Positions 1 to 7,018 of a stretch of 7,384 nt of DNA are shown one piece after another. The stretch spans positions 1 through 7,384 of the forward strand of contig JALTID010000199.1 in the NCBI GenBank assembly GCA_027004335.1. Reading direction: 5' to 3'. A model generated the notes under the pieces. The model was not told where the DNA came from and searched no databases. It saw nothing but the letters and a program-made list of their open reading frames with translations. The position numbers and the translations under genes were made by a program. The stretch comes from a bacterium. Lineage in GTDB: Bacteria; JALSQH01. Numbering within the stretch: position 1 is the first letter of the stretch; the number at the start of each line of letters is the position of its first letter.

Positions 1-1069
1 CATAAGTTGCATGGATAAGTTTAACAAGATCAGATCTCCTTACCACAACATCTTCATTAAACCTGTTGGGTTTTACCTTTCCCAGAGAAGCAGAAATAGA
101 TCTTCTGATACTCCAGAAAGTTTCCCTCTCCTCTTCTGTTCCTGCTCTTTTCCATTTTATCCTTTTGCGGTCAAAATACTCAGTCATCATTCCTGCCCAT
201 TCTCTCACATCCCCTCTGTTCCCCATATTTTCTAAAAGAATCGCACCATTGACTCCCGGGAAATTCAAGCCCAGATATGATTCAACCGCTCTAAGCGAAT
301 AACCATCAATGAATTCAAGAGTGGATGGCAACCCGGCAGAGAGAATTGCCGGCACATGAGAAATCGCCTCTTCGGGGGAAGAAAATTCAAGGAAAAAGGT
401 TTCATGAAAAAGGGGAAGAGGGATCAACTTCAGGGTGATCTCAGTGATAAGTCCCAGAGTCCCTTCAGATCCTACAAAAAGTCTTGTGAGATCATATCCC
501 GCAACATCTTTTATAGTCTTGCTTCCAGTATGTATTATGCTTCCATCAGGGAGAACAATTTCAAGAGCCATAACATAGTCTCTGGTAACACCATATTTCA
601 CAGCTATGAGACCCCCAGCATTTTCTGCTACATTCCCACCAATGGAAGAAATCTTCCTGCTGGCAGGGTCAGGAGGATAAAATAAGCCCAATTTTTCAAC
701 CTCTTCATGAATTTTTGAAGTTATTACCCCAGGCTGGACCACCGCAAAATGATCAACAGTGTTGATTTCAATAATTGAATTCATCTTTTCAAAAGAAACT
801 ACAACTCCCCCCTTAACTGGCAAGGCTCCCCCACTCATCCCACTTCCAGCTCCTCTTGGGGTAACAGGTACTCTATATTCAGTAGCTAACTTCATTATTC
901 CCACTACCTCTTCTCTGTTTTCAGGGAAAATCACTGCAGCCGGAGGATATTCAAGATTTGTAGCATCATAGGAATAAAGCATTCTATCGGGTAATTTTGT
1001 TTTTATCCTTTCTGGAGACAAAATATTCCTGAGGTTGAGAAGGAAAGAATCAATTTTTAAATTATCCAT
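1..1069 (-). CDS. glcD: FAD-linked oxidase, glycolate oxidase GlcD type (C-terminus cut by window edge)
   Basis: The reading frame is open from an ATG at 1069 to the left edge, giving 356 residues of a family usually about 460 long. GlcD-type enzymes oxidise 2-hydroxy acids such as glycolate or D-lactate using bound FAD. I translated this strand by hand. The FAD-binding domain (PCMH/FAD_binding_4) is clear: PRGAGSG at about 71-77, PPDPASR at about 132-138, GGNVAENAGG at 144-153 and GYDLTRLFVGSEGTLG at 191-206. The C-terminal oxidase domain follows and reaches NEDVVVRRSDL near the edge, where the family usually has Pro in place of the first Arg. The ATG lies 2 bases after the TAG of the upstream exonuclease gene and has no strong Shine-Dalgarno sequence, so translation is probably coupled. 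The family is certain. The substrate (glycolate, D-lactate or another 2-hydroxy acid) cannot be told, because any glcE/glcF partner would lie outside the window. Confidence 0.92.
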   Translation of the reverse strand, partial: MDNLKIDSFLLNLRNILSPERIKTKLPDRMLYSYDATNLEYPPAAVIFPENREEVVGIMKLATEYRVPVTPRGAGSGMSGGALPVKGGVVVSFEKMNSIIEINTVDHFAVVQPGVITSKIHEEVEKLGLFYPPDPASRKISSIGGNVAENAGGLIAVKYGVTRDYVMALEIVLPDGSIIHTGSKTIKDVAGYDLTRLFVGSEGTLGLITEITLKLIPLPLFHETFFLEFSSPEEAISHVPAILSAGLPSTLEFIDGYSLRAVESYLGLNFPGVNGAILLENMGNRGDVREWAGMMTEYFDRKRIKWKRAGTEEERETFWSIRRSISASLGKVKPNRFNEDVVVRRSDLVKLIHATY

Positions 1070-1071
1070 TT

Positions 1072-1659
1072 CTACATTACTTTTTTATAGTAAGTTACAA
1101 AATCGATCCCGGGATTATCTCCAAGGAGCATCTTTTTCATTTTTAAAAAAATCTCCGCAGTAGCAAGAGCATCTCCAAGGGCTCTATGCCGCCCCTCATC
1201 AAACCTAACATTAAAATAATGAGCAAGTGAATCAAGGTTATTCCTCTGAAGATTAAGGAGCTTCCGCGAGAGGCTTAGGGTGCATATCCCACGGGGAGGA
1301 AGAGCTTTACCAACAAGTTCAAATTCCCCTTTCAGGAAACTATAATCAAAAGGGAAATTATGTGCCACCATGTAGTTGTCCCCGATAAAAGCATAGAGTA
1401 CTTCTGCTATTTCTTCAAAAGTGGGGGCATCAAGAAGCATTTCAGAAGTTATGCCTGTTATAGATACAATTTTTTCTGGGATCCTCTTACCAGGATTAAC
1501 AAGAGCTGTATATTGATCTGTGATCCTGCTATCTTCCACCCTTACTGCACCAACTTCAATTATCCTCGCACCTTCTTTAAAACTCAAACCAGTGGTTTCC
1601 ACATCAACTACTACATAAATTTCTCTGGGAACAATATCAAATTCAAGCTGCTTTTGCAC
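1072..1659 (-). CDS. dnaQ: DnaQ-like DEDDh 3'-5' exonuclease (Pol III epsilon-type)
   Basis: This encodes about 195 residues of the DnaQ/epsilon exonuclease superfamily, metal-dependent 3'-5' exonucleases that proofread DNA synthesis or trim nucleic acids. All five DEDDh residues are visible. Numbered from a GTG start at 1659 they are D19 and E21 in VVVDVETTG, D105 in HNFPFD, and H158 and D163 in HRALGDA. The protein is essentially one exonuclease domain and lacks the long C-terminal polymerase-binding tail of E. coli epsilon, so it may be a stand-alone exonuclease rather than the replicative subunit. The longest frame begins with ATG at 1710 (212 residues). I prefer GTG 1659 because a GGAG at 1667-1670 lies 7 bases upstream and the overlap with the preceding gene drops from 68 to 17 bases. 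The gene is sandwiched between the PHA synthase-like gene and glcD in one tight leftward operon. The dnaQ symbol is by family, not proven orthology. Confidence 0.9.
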   Translation of the reverse strand: MQKQLEFDIVPREIYVVVDVETTGLSFKEGARIIEVGAVRVEDSRITDQYTALVNPGKRIPEKIVSITGITSEMLLDAPTFEEIAEVLYAFIGDNYMVAHNFPFDYSFLKGEFELVGKALPPRGICTLSLSRKLLNLQRNNLDSLAHYFNVRFDEGRHRALGDALATAEIFLKMKKMLLGDNPGIDFVTYYKKVM

Positions 1660-2731
1660 CAATCTTCTCCGATCTTTCTCCCAACCAGGCCGAGAGAGGT
1701 TTCCATACATGTTCTGGAGCCTCAGAACCTGCCACGAGTCCTATATGACCAAGTGGCACATACTTCAGCTCCACAGTACTGTTTTGTAGAAAATCCTTTA
1801 CAGCTTCTACTGAAGAAGGAGGAGCAATAATATCTTCTGTCCCCACAAAAGCCAAGACATCAGTTCTTATCTCCTTTAGATCAACATAACTTCCCTTTAT
1901 CTTCAACTGACCCTTCCTCAATTTATCATCTTTAATAAAGTCACTAACAAATTGTTTAAAAGCCTCCCCCGGATAGGGAATAAAATCCTCAATCCAGTCG
2001 TTTATGGTTTCATAAGCAGCAACCCACTCCCTATCCCAATAATTTTTGACAAGGGTAAAATATCTCTGAATATTTTTGGCAGGGGTAAGAATTCTGAACC
2101 CATTTTTAGTAATGAAGGGCGGAATATTACCCATGAGATCAATTGCTCTTTTTACTACAGGTAGTTTTATAAATTTTGCCAGTACATTAAAGGGGAACAT
2201 CTTGCTGTAATCAACTGGGGAACCAATTACAACAAGATTTTTAACATAGAGGTTATTAAAAAGAGCAGTATAGAGGATGCTCATAATTCCTCCCATACTC
2301 CACCCAATAAGACTCACACCGTCAGCTCCAGTCAACTCTACTATTTTTCTAATAGCTTCGGGTATAAATTCTGAAACATAATGATCCACACTAATATATT
2401 TATCATGCTTTTGAGGAATACCGAAATCCACCATAAAAACATTAAAACCCTGGCTAACAAGAAAACCGACCATTGAATGCCCTGGGCGGAGATCAAAAAT
2501 TGTGGGTTTAACCATAAGAGGAGGGACAATAAGAATAGGAATTCTGTACTGAGGAGGTCTCATGGAAGAATAGTATCTAATAAGAGTTGATTTTTCCCAC
2601 ATCCAGACAATCTCATGGAGAGTCTCCACCGGGATCGTAAGAGGACCAAGGAGAATTCTTTCAATAATATTAACAGCACGCCATATATTTTTATGCGCTT
2701 CAGGATGAGCAGACACCCCTTTTGTTTCCAT
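1643..2731 (-). CDS. phaC: Class III PHA synthase-like alpha/beta hydrolase (PhaC family) with Ser nucleophile
   Basis: This encodes about 362 residues, close to the usual size of class III PHA synthases, which polymerise hydroxyacyl-CoA into polyhydroxyalkanoate. Family signatures include RIPILIVPPLM followed by FDLRPGHS, and VFMVDFG in the N-terminal half. The lipase box reads GWSMGG, placing Ser145 where PhaC normally has Cys. Asp300 (GTEDIIAPP) and His329 (GHIGLVAG) complete the triad. The spacing Ser-Asp 155 and Asp-His 29 is nearly that of the Allochromatium vinosum enzyme (Cys149, Asp302, His331; recalled, not looked up). I chose ATG 2731 over the longer frame from 2860 because AAAGGAG (2742-2748) lies 10 bases upstream, and the extension would run through the divergent promoter region and neighbouring gene. 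No phaE, phaA, phaB or phasin gene is in the window. It may be a synthase, or a related thioesterase or depolymerase using serine. Family confidence is high; reaction confidence is moderate. Confidence 0.85.
   Translation of the reverse strand: METKGVSAHPEAHKNIWRAVNIIERILLGPLTIPVETLHEIVWMWEKSTLIRYYSSMRPPQYRIPILIVPPLMVKPTIFDLRPGHSMVGFLVSQGFNVFMVDFGIPQKHDKYISVDHYVSEFIPEAIRKIVELTGADGVSLIGWSMGGIMSILYTALFNNLYVKNLVVIGSPVDYSKMFPFNVLAKFIKLPVVKRAIDLMGNIPPFITKNGFRILTPAKNIQRYFTLVKNYWDREWVAAYETINDWIEDFIPYPGEAFKQFVSDFIKDDKLRKGQLKIKGSYVDLKEIRTDVLAFVGTEDIIAPPSSVEAVKDFLQNSTVELKYVPLGHIGLVAGSEAPEHVWKPLSAWLGERSEKIGAKAA
1667..1670 (-). promoter_or_regulatory. Ribosome binding site fixing the dnaQ-like GTG start
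   Basis: GGAG on the minus strand lies 7 bases upstream of GTG 1659, inside the last codons of the phaC-like gene. This placement favours a GTG start and coupled translation. Confidence 0.55.
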
Positions 2732-2760
2732 TTGCAAAAAACTCCTTTCTTCTATATTAT
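2732..2760 (+). promoter_or_regulatory. Sigma70-type promoter candidate for the surface protein gene
   Basis: On the plus strand there is TTGCAA at 2732-2737 (4 of 6), a 17-base spacer, and TATTAT at 2755-2760 (5 of 6). Transcription would begin near 2767, about 17 bases before ATG 2784. The match is weaker than that of the opposing promoter, whose -10 box it overlaps. Confidence 0.4.
2742..2748 (-). promoter_or_regulatory. Ribosome binding site fixing the phaC-like start
   Basis: The minus strand reads AAAGGAG here, 10 bases before ATG 2731. This supports the 362-residue product over the longer frame starting at 2860. Confidence 0.7.
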
Positions 2761-2764
2761 ATAG
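2752..2764. repeat. 13-base palindrome at the divergent -10 boxes
   Basis: CTATAT-T-ATATAG is a perfect inverted repeat about a central T. It contains the -10 hexamers of both promoter candidates, so the symmetry may simply come from two overlapping TA-rich boxes. It could also serve as an operator. Confidence 0.45.
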
Positions 2765-2784
2765 CAAGTAGAGGATTCTACCAA
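2756..2784 (-). promoter_or_regulatory. Sigma70-type promoter candidate for the phaC-dnaQ-glcD operon
   Basis: On the minus strand there is TTGGTA at 2784-2779 (4 of 6 to TTGACA), a 17-base spacer, and a perfect TATAAT at 2761-2756. Transcription would begin near 2748-2750, leaving a very short leader in front of the AAAGGAG. The -35 box overlaps the start codon of the divergent gene. This is read by eye and not tested. Confidence 0.5.
2771..2774 (+). promoter_or_regulatory. Ribosome binding site of the surface protein gene
   Basis: GAGG, within GTAGAGGA, lies 9 bases before ATG 2784. It supports this start, which also gives a signal peptide directly at the N-terminus. Confidence 0.6.
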
Positions 2785-5732
2785 TGAAAAAATTTACTAT
2801 CATGATATTTTTGCTTCTTGTTGCCGGATTTAATGGCTCATGTTCCAGGAAAAAAGTCAACTACTCAGATAAGACCCCTCCAAGAGTAATTGAGACCTAC
2901 CCGGAAAATGGCGCTACAGGTGTAACAATAAATTTAGATCAAATAGTAATTACCTTTAGTGAAGCAATTGATTCAGATTCAGCAACTTTCAGCTCATTGA
3001 AAATAAATGTTCCTCTGTATGGAACGTTAAAAGTGGTAGAAAACAGGCTTTATCTCTATCCCTTTTACCCCCTTCAGTACGATACTAACTACCGAATTAC
3101 AGTAACAAGGAATGTGAAAGATCTTTTTGGGAACAAACTTAAAAAAGAATACACACTATCATTTACCACTGAACATGATACAATTCCTCCTCCTCCACCT
3201 ATTATTTATCATACTCTTTACTACACCAACCAGAATCCATTTATGCTGGGTGGTGTTAAGCAAACAGATTCAGGAATAAAAGTAAACGGAAAAGTATATG
3301 TGCCTGTGGACTATACAACCGATTTTAATATTGAGCTTAATCTAACCGAAGGGAAAAATACATTCCAATTAACAGCTTTTGATAAAGCGGGGAACGAAAG
3401 TTCTCCTGTTACGGTAACTGTGATACTGGACACAATTCCCCCTTCAGCACCGGAAGTTACTGCACCGGTGAGAACAAGAAATGACCTCGTAGAAGTTTAT
3501 GGTAAAAAAGATTCAGACTCAGAGGTGATAATAGATGAAGAAAGCACAGGTTTTCAACTCTGTGACAACAAAGCCTCTCAGAGTAGCTGGAAATGTGATA
3601 TTACTTTTCCAGATGAAGGAAAAAGATGCTTTTCTGCAGTAAGTGTTGATGTAGCTGGAAATAGAAGCGATCAGGTAAGCTTCTGTATAACCAGAGATAT
3701 CACACCACCCAGCATATTTTCCATTGAAAACACATCTCCGACTGGAGGAGGCTATCTTGCTAAAGGCACAAGAGAAGCAGGCAGTTTATTATTTTTAAAT
3801 GGCAGCGAATTTCAAACCGGAAATGGCACATTATGGCAGGTAACAAACAGTGTTAAAACAGGATATAATATCTTAAATTTTTCACTAACTGATGACCTGT
3901 TTAATTCATCCCAGTTTATTTACACATTCTACCATGACTCCCAGCCACCTCTGCTCATTGGTTCTTATCCTCAGGCAGGAACAACCTTTGAAGCTCCTGT
4001 AACTGAGGTTACTCTCTTTTTTAACAAAGCTGTTACATTCTCGGCAGCCTGTTCAATAACTGATATAGTTTCATCACCTTTTCAGCCGGATGAAATTAAG
4101 TTCTCAAATAAAGAAGTAACGATACATTTTTCTTCTCCTGTGTCAGGGACTAACCTCAACTTATATGTAAATGCAGGTTGCTTCGTAACTGGAATTCCCC
4201 AAAATCCTTCGTGGTGGATGGAATTCCCCAAAGAAGCAACAACAATTTCCGGAAGAGCATGGAACCTCCATTTCAAAAATGTAGGAACATCAACAGAAGA
4301 AATACCGCAACCTGCCTACCCCGAGCCAGTTTCTATAAGTGGTTGTGATTACTACTCCTGTGCCATAACAATTTCACCATTTTATTCTGATTTTAATATG
4401 AAAAAAGAAGAACTCCTCTTCTCGCTTTCCACCGAGGATTATTCCTATCTTTCAACTTCTGCTACTTTTAAAGAGCAGCTTTACCTGGTTAATAACATTC
4501 CACCATTTTCCTGTCCAAAAATTACTCTTTCAGTTAAAAATATATCAGGAAACCACTATGTAACCGATGTAACACTCACACCTACATTTTATTCATCATT
4601 TCTCACAGAAGTCTCTGGAGTTGCAGCATCTTCTTACTATTCAAAAGTTGTAACAGGTGACTGGAATGGAGATGGTATCCCCGATGTAGCATTTAACATA
4701 ATCAAAAATCCTCCAGGCGGTTATGATGCAGAAGTTCTAATTTTTATCAGAGACACCAATATGAAAATTATTCCCGAATCCATGAAAATCATATCTTATG
4801 GTAGTAGTGGTTACGCAATTACTATATCAAGAGGTGTAGATAGAGATTATCTTCTGCTCACTGAGCCGGTAAAAGGACTTTTAGGAATTTACAGATGGGA
4901 TAGCAATGACCCAACAATCATCCCTCCGAATAGAATTCAGTGGGAGGATCTGGGAGAAATTTTGAATTTAGCGGGAGAAGAGCACCTGGGAATAGATATC
5001 CTTAACTTAGGAAGCTTTTACAAGGGAGAAAATACCTTTATGGTGCTTACACCTTCACATACAGAAGATAATATTTTCATTCTCAATGGTAATTTTGAAA
5101 TAATTGATTCTATATACCTCGATGGTCTATATCCCAGATACAGGTTTACTGATGTAGGGAACTTCGCTGGCAGAGGAAATAATGCAAAAACCCTCTGTAT
5201 ATCGGGTCACATATATGACAATGGCAGGGGAAAAATTACCTGTTTCTATCAGGGAACGGATTTTCCACAAGAATATCCATTCTTTGATGTGAAGGGCAAT
5301 TCTGATTCCGCCCAGTTAGGTGATCTTTTTACCTTAGCAGATGTCAATGGTGATGGCTTTGATGATATAATTGCAAGAAACTGGGATATGACAAAGGACA
5401 ATATAGAAATTTTTCTGGGAGGTGATTACCCAGATGAGAAAATAGACAAAACTATTTCTCACCTAAGTAGCTATTTTATAGGTAAATTTAAGTACAGTAA
5501 TATTAGTTTCATTCTCTTCAACAACATTTCCTCTAATGCTCTTATGATATGGAGAGCTAATCCTTTAATGGAACTAAAATACCCATACTACTATAGAGGA
5601 TGTGTAGATGGAGAATTACTCACATCCGCAGACAGGATGATTCAAATCGGTCCAAAAGAATTCATTATAATGAGGGCATCCGCTCTTTCGGGAGAAACAA
5701 ACACAGCTCTCAGCTATCTTGAGATCCCTTAA
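2784..5732 (+). CDS. Large exported (probable lipo-) protein with Ig-like modules and FG-GAP/VCBS-like C-terminus
   Basis: This encodes 982 residues with no precise family match that I recognise. The N-terminus MKKFTIMIFLLLVAGF is a signal peptide leading to GSC at 18-20. Cys20 is a likely lipid anchor, although Asn17 at the -3 position is atypical. Ser21 after it would suit outer-membrane sorting. D-x-x-P-P motifs recur at residues 29, 132, 216, 305 and 385, marking five Ig-like modules of about 80-105 residues. The first (about 30-131) resembles Big_5/SbsA Ig domains (PENGATGV, VITFSEAI, SFTTE), and the fifth (about 385-475) looks like a diverged copy (TLFFNKAV). Modules two and three carry FDKAGNES and VDVAGNRS. 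After a region I cannot classify (about 476-615), residues 616-982 look like a beta-propeller with Ca2+ loops DWNGDGIPD (626-634) and DVNGDGFDD (853-861). Paired cysteines suggest disulfides outside the cytoplasm. The stop overlaps the convergent corC end by 23 bases. Adhesion or a structural role is inference. Confidence 0.88.
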   Translation: MKKFTIMIFLLLVAGFNGSCSRKKVNYSDKTPPRVIETYPENGATGVTINLDQIVITFSEAIDSDSATFSSLKINVPLYGTLKVVENRLYLYPFYPLQYDTNYRITVTRNVKDLFGNKLKKEYTLSFTTEHDTIPPPPPIIYHTLYYTNQNPFMLGGVKQTDSGIKVNGKVYVPVDYTTDFNIELNLTEGKNTFQLTAFDKAGNESSPVTVTVILDTIPPSAPEVTAPVRTRNDLVEVYGKKDSDSEVIIDEESTGFQLCDNKASQSSWKCDITFPDEGKRCFSAVSVDVAGNRSDQVSFCITRDITPPSIFSIENTSPTGGGYLAKGTREAGSLLFLNGSEFQTGNGTLWQVTNSVKTGYNILNFSLTDDLFNSSQFIYTFYHDSQPPLLIGSYPQAGTTFEAPVTEVTLFFNKAVTFSAACSITDIVSSPFQPDEIKFSNKEVTIHFSSPVSGTNLNLYVNAGCFVTGIPQNPSWWMEFPKEATTISGRAWNLHFKNVGTSTEEIPQPAYPEPVSISGCDYYSCAITISPFYSDFNMKKEELLFSLSTEDYSYLSTSATFKEQLYLVNNIPPFSCPKITLSVKNISGNHYVTDVTLTPTFYSSFLTEVSGVAASSYYSKVVTGDWNGDGIPDVAFNIIKNPPGGYDAEVLIFIRDTNMKIIPESMKIISYGSSGYAITISRGVDRDYLLLTEPVKGLLGIYRWDSNDPTIIPPNRIQWEDLGEILNLAGEEHLGIDILNLGSFYKGENTFMVLTPSHTEDNIFILNGNFEIIDSIYLDGLYPRYRFTDVGNFAGRGNNAKTLCISGHIYDNGRGKITCFYQGTDFPQEYPFFDVKGNSDSAQLGDLFTLADVNGDGFDDIIARNWDMTKDNIEIFLGGDYPDEKIDKTISHLSSYFIGKFKYSNISFILFNNISSNALMIWRANPLMELKYPYYYRGCVDGELLTSADRMIQIGPKEFIIMRASALSGETNTALSYLEIP

Positions 5733-6564
5733 TGGGTCTTAGTTTCACCTCTTCTATCTTACTTGCGTTAACTTTTTCAACCTCAAATTCCCATCCTGCA
5801 TACCGGAATTTCTCTCCCTGGTCAGGTACCATGTAACCATTTTTAGCAATTACAAGTCCAGCAACGGAATCAAACTCCTCTTCCATTTCGGCATCTATCA
5901 TGATCCCAAACCTCTCTTTCAGCACGCGGAGAGGTGTATCTCCTCTCACAATTACTTCACCTTTTCCCTTTTTTAACACATAGACTTTTTTCTCCCTCTC
6001 GTAGTCAAATTCATCGGTAATATCTCCTACTATTTCTTCCAGAATATCCTCCATTGTTATGATACCTTCAATTCCTTCAGTAGCGGGATCAACCACAATA
6101 AGGAGATGAGATCTTGCATCTCTCATTTTTTTCAGAGCAACAAATAAACCCATCGTATAAGGTACATGCAGGGCGTCTCGTAGAATAGATTTCCAGCCTT
6201 TCTCTTTCACAATCTCAGCTCTTGTTATAAGATCCTTCACATGTAGAATCCCCATCACTTCACCCTTTTCTTTCTCAAGAACGGGATATCTGGAATGTTT
6301 GCTTCTCTTTACCTCTGCTTCAATCTCTTCTAAGCTCATATCTTCATCAAGCATTTTCGTTTCTCCCAGGCTTATTACAATTTCTCCAACAGTTCCCTCC
6401 CTCCAGTGTAATCCAATTATTTTTGTAACTATCTCCTGAAATTTCTTTCGTTTTATTCTCCACTTCTCCCCTTGAGAATAAAACTTTTCTATCAAATCTC
6501 GCAGAAGGGGATCACTATAAGCTTTTGATTTTCTTATCAACCATGGGACCTTATCCTCTCCCAT
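5710..6564 (-). CDS. corC: CorC/YbeX family CBS-domain protein
   Basis: This encodes 284 residues, matching the roughly 290-residue CorC/YbeX proteins, which have no membrane domain. In other bacteria they are linked to Mg2+/Co2+ homeostasis and, next to ybeY, to ribosome maturation. A CBS pair spans about 59-182, with SRYPV at 91-95 and MEDILEEIVGDI at 171-182, followed by the acidic DEFD. A CorC_HlyC domain covers about 193-275, including FDSVAGLV. The usual DEYGG before the second CBS end is replaced by DPATEGIEG, a modest divergence. The ATG overlaps the ybeY stop by 14 bases, and AAGGA (6573-6577) sits 8 bases upstream, so the two are co-translated. The 3' end runs 23 bases into the end of the convergent surface protein gene. 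The family is clear; the exact physiological role is known only from relatives. Confidence 0.9.
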   Translation of the reverse strand: MGEDKVPWLIRKSKAYSDPLLRDLIEKFYSQGEKWRIKRKKFQEIVTKIIGLHWREGTVGEIVISLGETKMLDEDMSLEEIEAEVKRSKHSRYPVLEKEKGEVMGILHVKDLITRAEIVKEKGWKSILRDALHVPYTMGLFVALKKMRDARSHLLIVVDPATEGIEGIITMEDILEEIVGDITDEFDYEREKKVYVLKKGKGEVIVRGDTPLRVLKERFGIMIDAEMEEEFDSVAGLVIAKNGYMVPDQGEKFRYAGWEFEVEKVNASKIEEVKLRPIKGSQDS

Positions 6565-7009
6565 CCAGCCATTCCTTCCATTTTTTAAAATAGAGTTCTT
6601 CCTTTCTCATCATCTTTTTTGCTTCGCTGTCAGGAACATTTTCATGCTCATAATCCAGCCCATGAAGTATACCGTGAATAAGAAGCTTCCAGAATCTCTC
6701 CATGAGATCAATTTTAGCCTCTTCTGCTTCCTCAAAAGCCCTGTCTGTATTAATAAAAATCTCTGCTATCACAGGGGATATTTCTCTGTTGAATCCCTTA
6801 ATATAGGAAAAAGCTATCACATTGGTGCTACCTTCCCTCTCAAGATACTCTTTGTTTATTCGGATAATTTCCTCTGTTCCAGCGAAAGTAATAACAAATG
6901 AGCCCTCATTTACCTCCTCCTCTTTTGCTATCATCTTTACGAGGTTAGCTACCTGTTTTCTGGGAATTTTTAATCTCTTCTGAAGATTTACTATCTCTAC
7001 TTTTACCAT
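6551..7009 (-). CDS. ybeY: Endoribonuclease YbeY (rRNA maturation factor)
   Basis: This encodes about 152 residues, normal for YbeY, a zinc-dependent single-strand RNase involved in 16S rRNA 3' end maturation and ribosome quality control. The zinc motif H-x3-H-x5-H is intact: HGILHGLDYEH gives H112, H116 and H122. The other family landmark, usually TDVLSF, reads TNVIAF here, with Asn for the common Asp. Possible starts are TTG 7018, GTG 7015 and ATG 7009. I chose the ATG because GAAGG (7019-7023) is 9 bases upstream. The start lies 65 bases inside the upstream pgpH frame and the stop overlaps corC by 14 bases, making a compact leftward transcription unit. The order pgpH-ybeY-corC is a well-known cluster, usually preceded by phoH, which is absent here because the sequence breaks first. 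Confidence 0.93.
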   Translation of the reverse strand: MVKVEIVNLQKRLKIPRKQVANLVKMIAKEEEVNEGSFVITFAGTEEIIRINKEYLEREGSTNVIAFSYIKGFNREISPVIAEIFINTDRAFEEAEEAKIDLMERFWKLLIHGILHGLDYEHENVPDSEAKKMMRKEELYFKKWKEWLDGRG

Positions 7010-7018
7010 TTTCACCAA

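Noticed and set aside
11-971. Several plus-strand open frames of 70-109 residues opposite glcD
   Set aside because: The minus strand encodes an unmistakable GlcD protein throughout. These frames have low-complexity, non-family translations and are shadows.
1360-1830. 156-residue plus-strand open frame antisense to dnaQ and phaC
   Set aside because: It lies opposite two well-supported genes, has no family signature and no credible ribosome binding site. It is a shadow frame.
2732-2860. N-terminal extension of the phaC-like frame to ATG 2860
   Set aside because: The extra 43 residues run through the promoter region and the divergent gene's signal peptide. A good ribosome binding site and family-like length support ATG 2731.
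4190-4232. Perfect 14-base direct repeat TGGAATTCCCCAAA at 4190-4203 and 4219-4232 inside the surface protein gene
   Set aside because: The copies are 29 bases apart, so they are read in different frames and encode different residues. There is no third copy or larger unit. Chance or a local slip explains it.
5722-5739. Possible hairpin AGA-t-CCC / GGGTCT at the convergent gene ends
   Set aside because: The stem is 6 bp with a bulged T and has no following T-tract on either strand, which is too weak to call a terminator.
6644-6901. 85-residue plus-strand open frame opposite ybeY
   Set aside because: It is antisense to the conserved YbeY zinc-motif region, with no recognisable features of its own.
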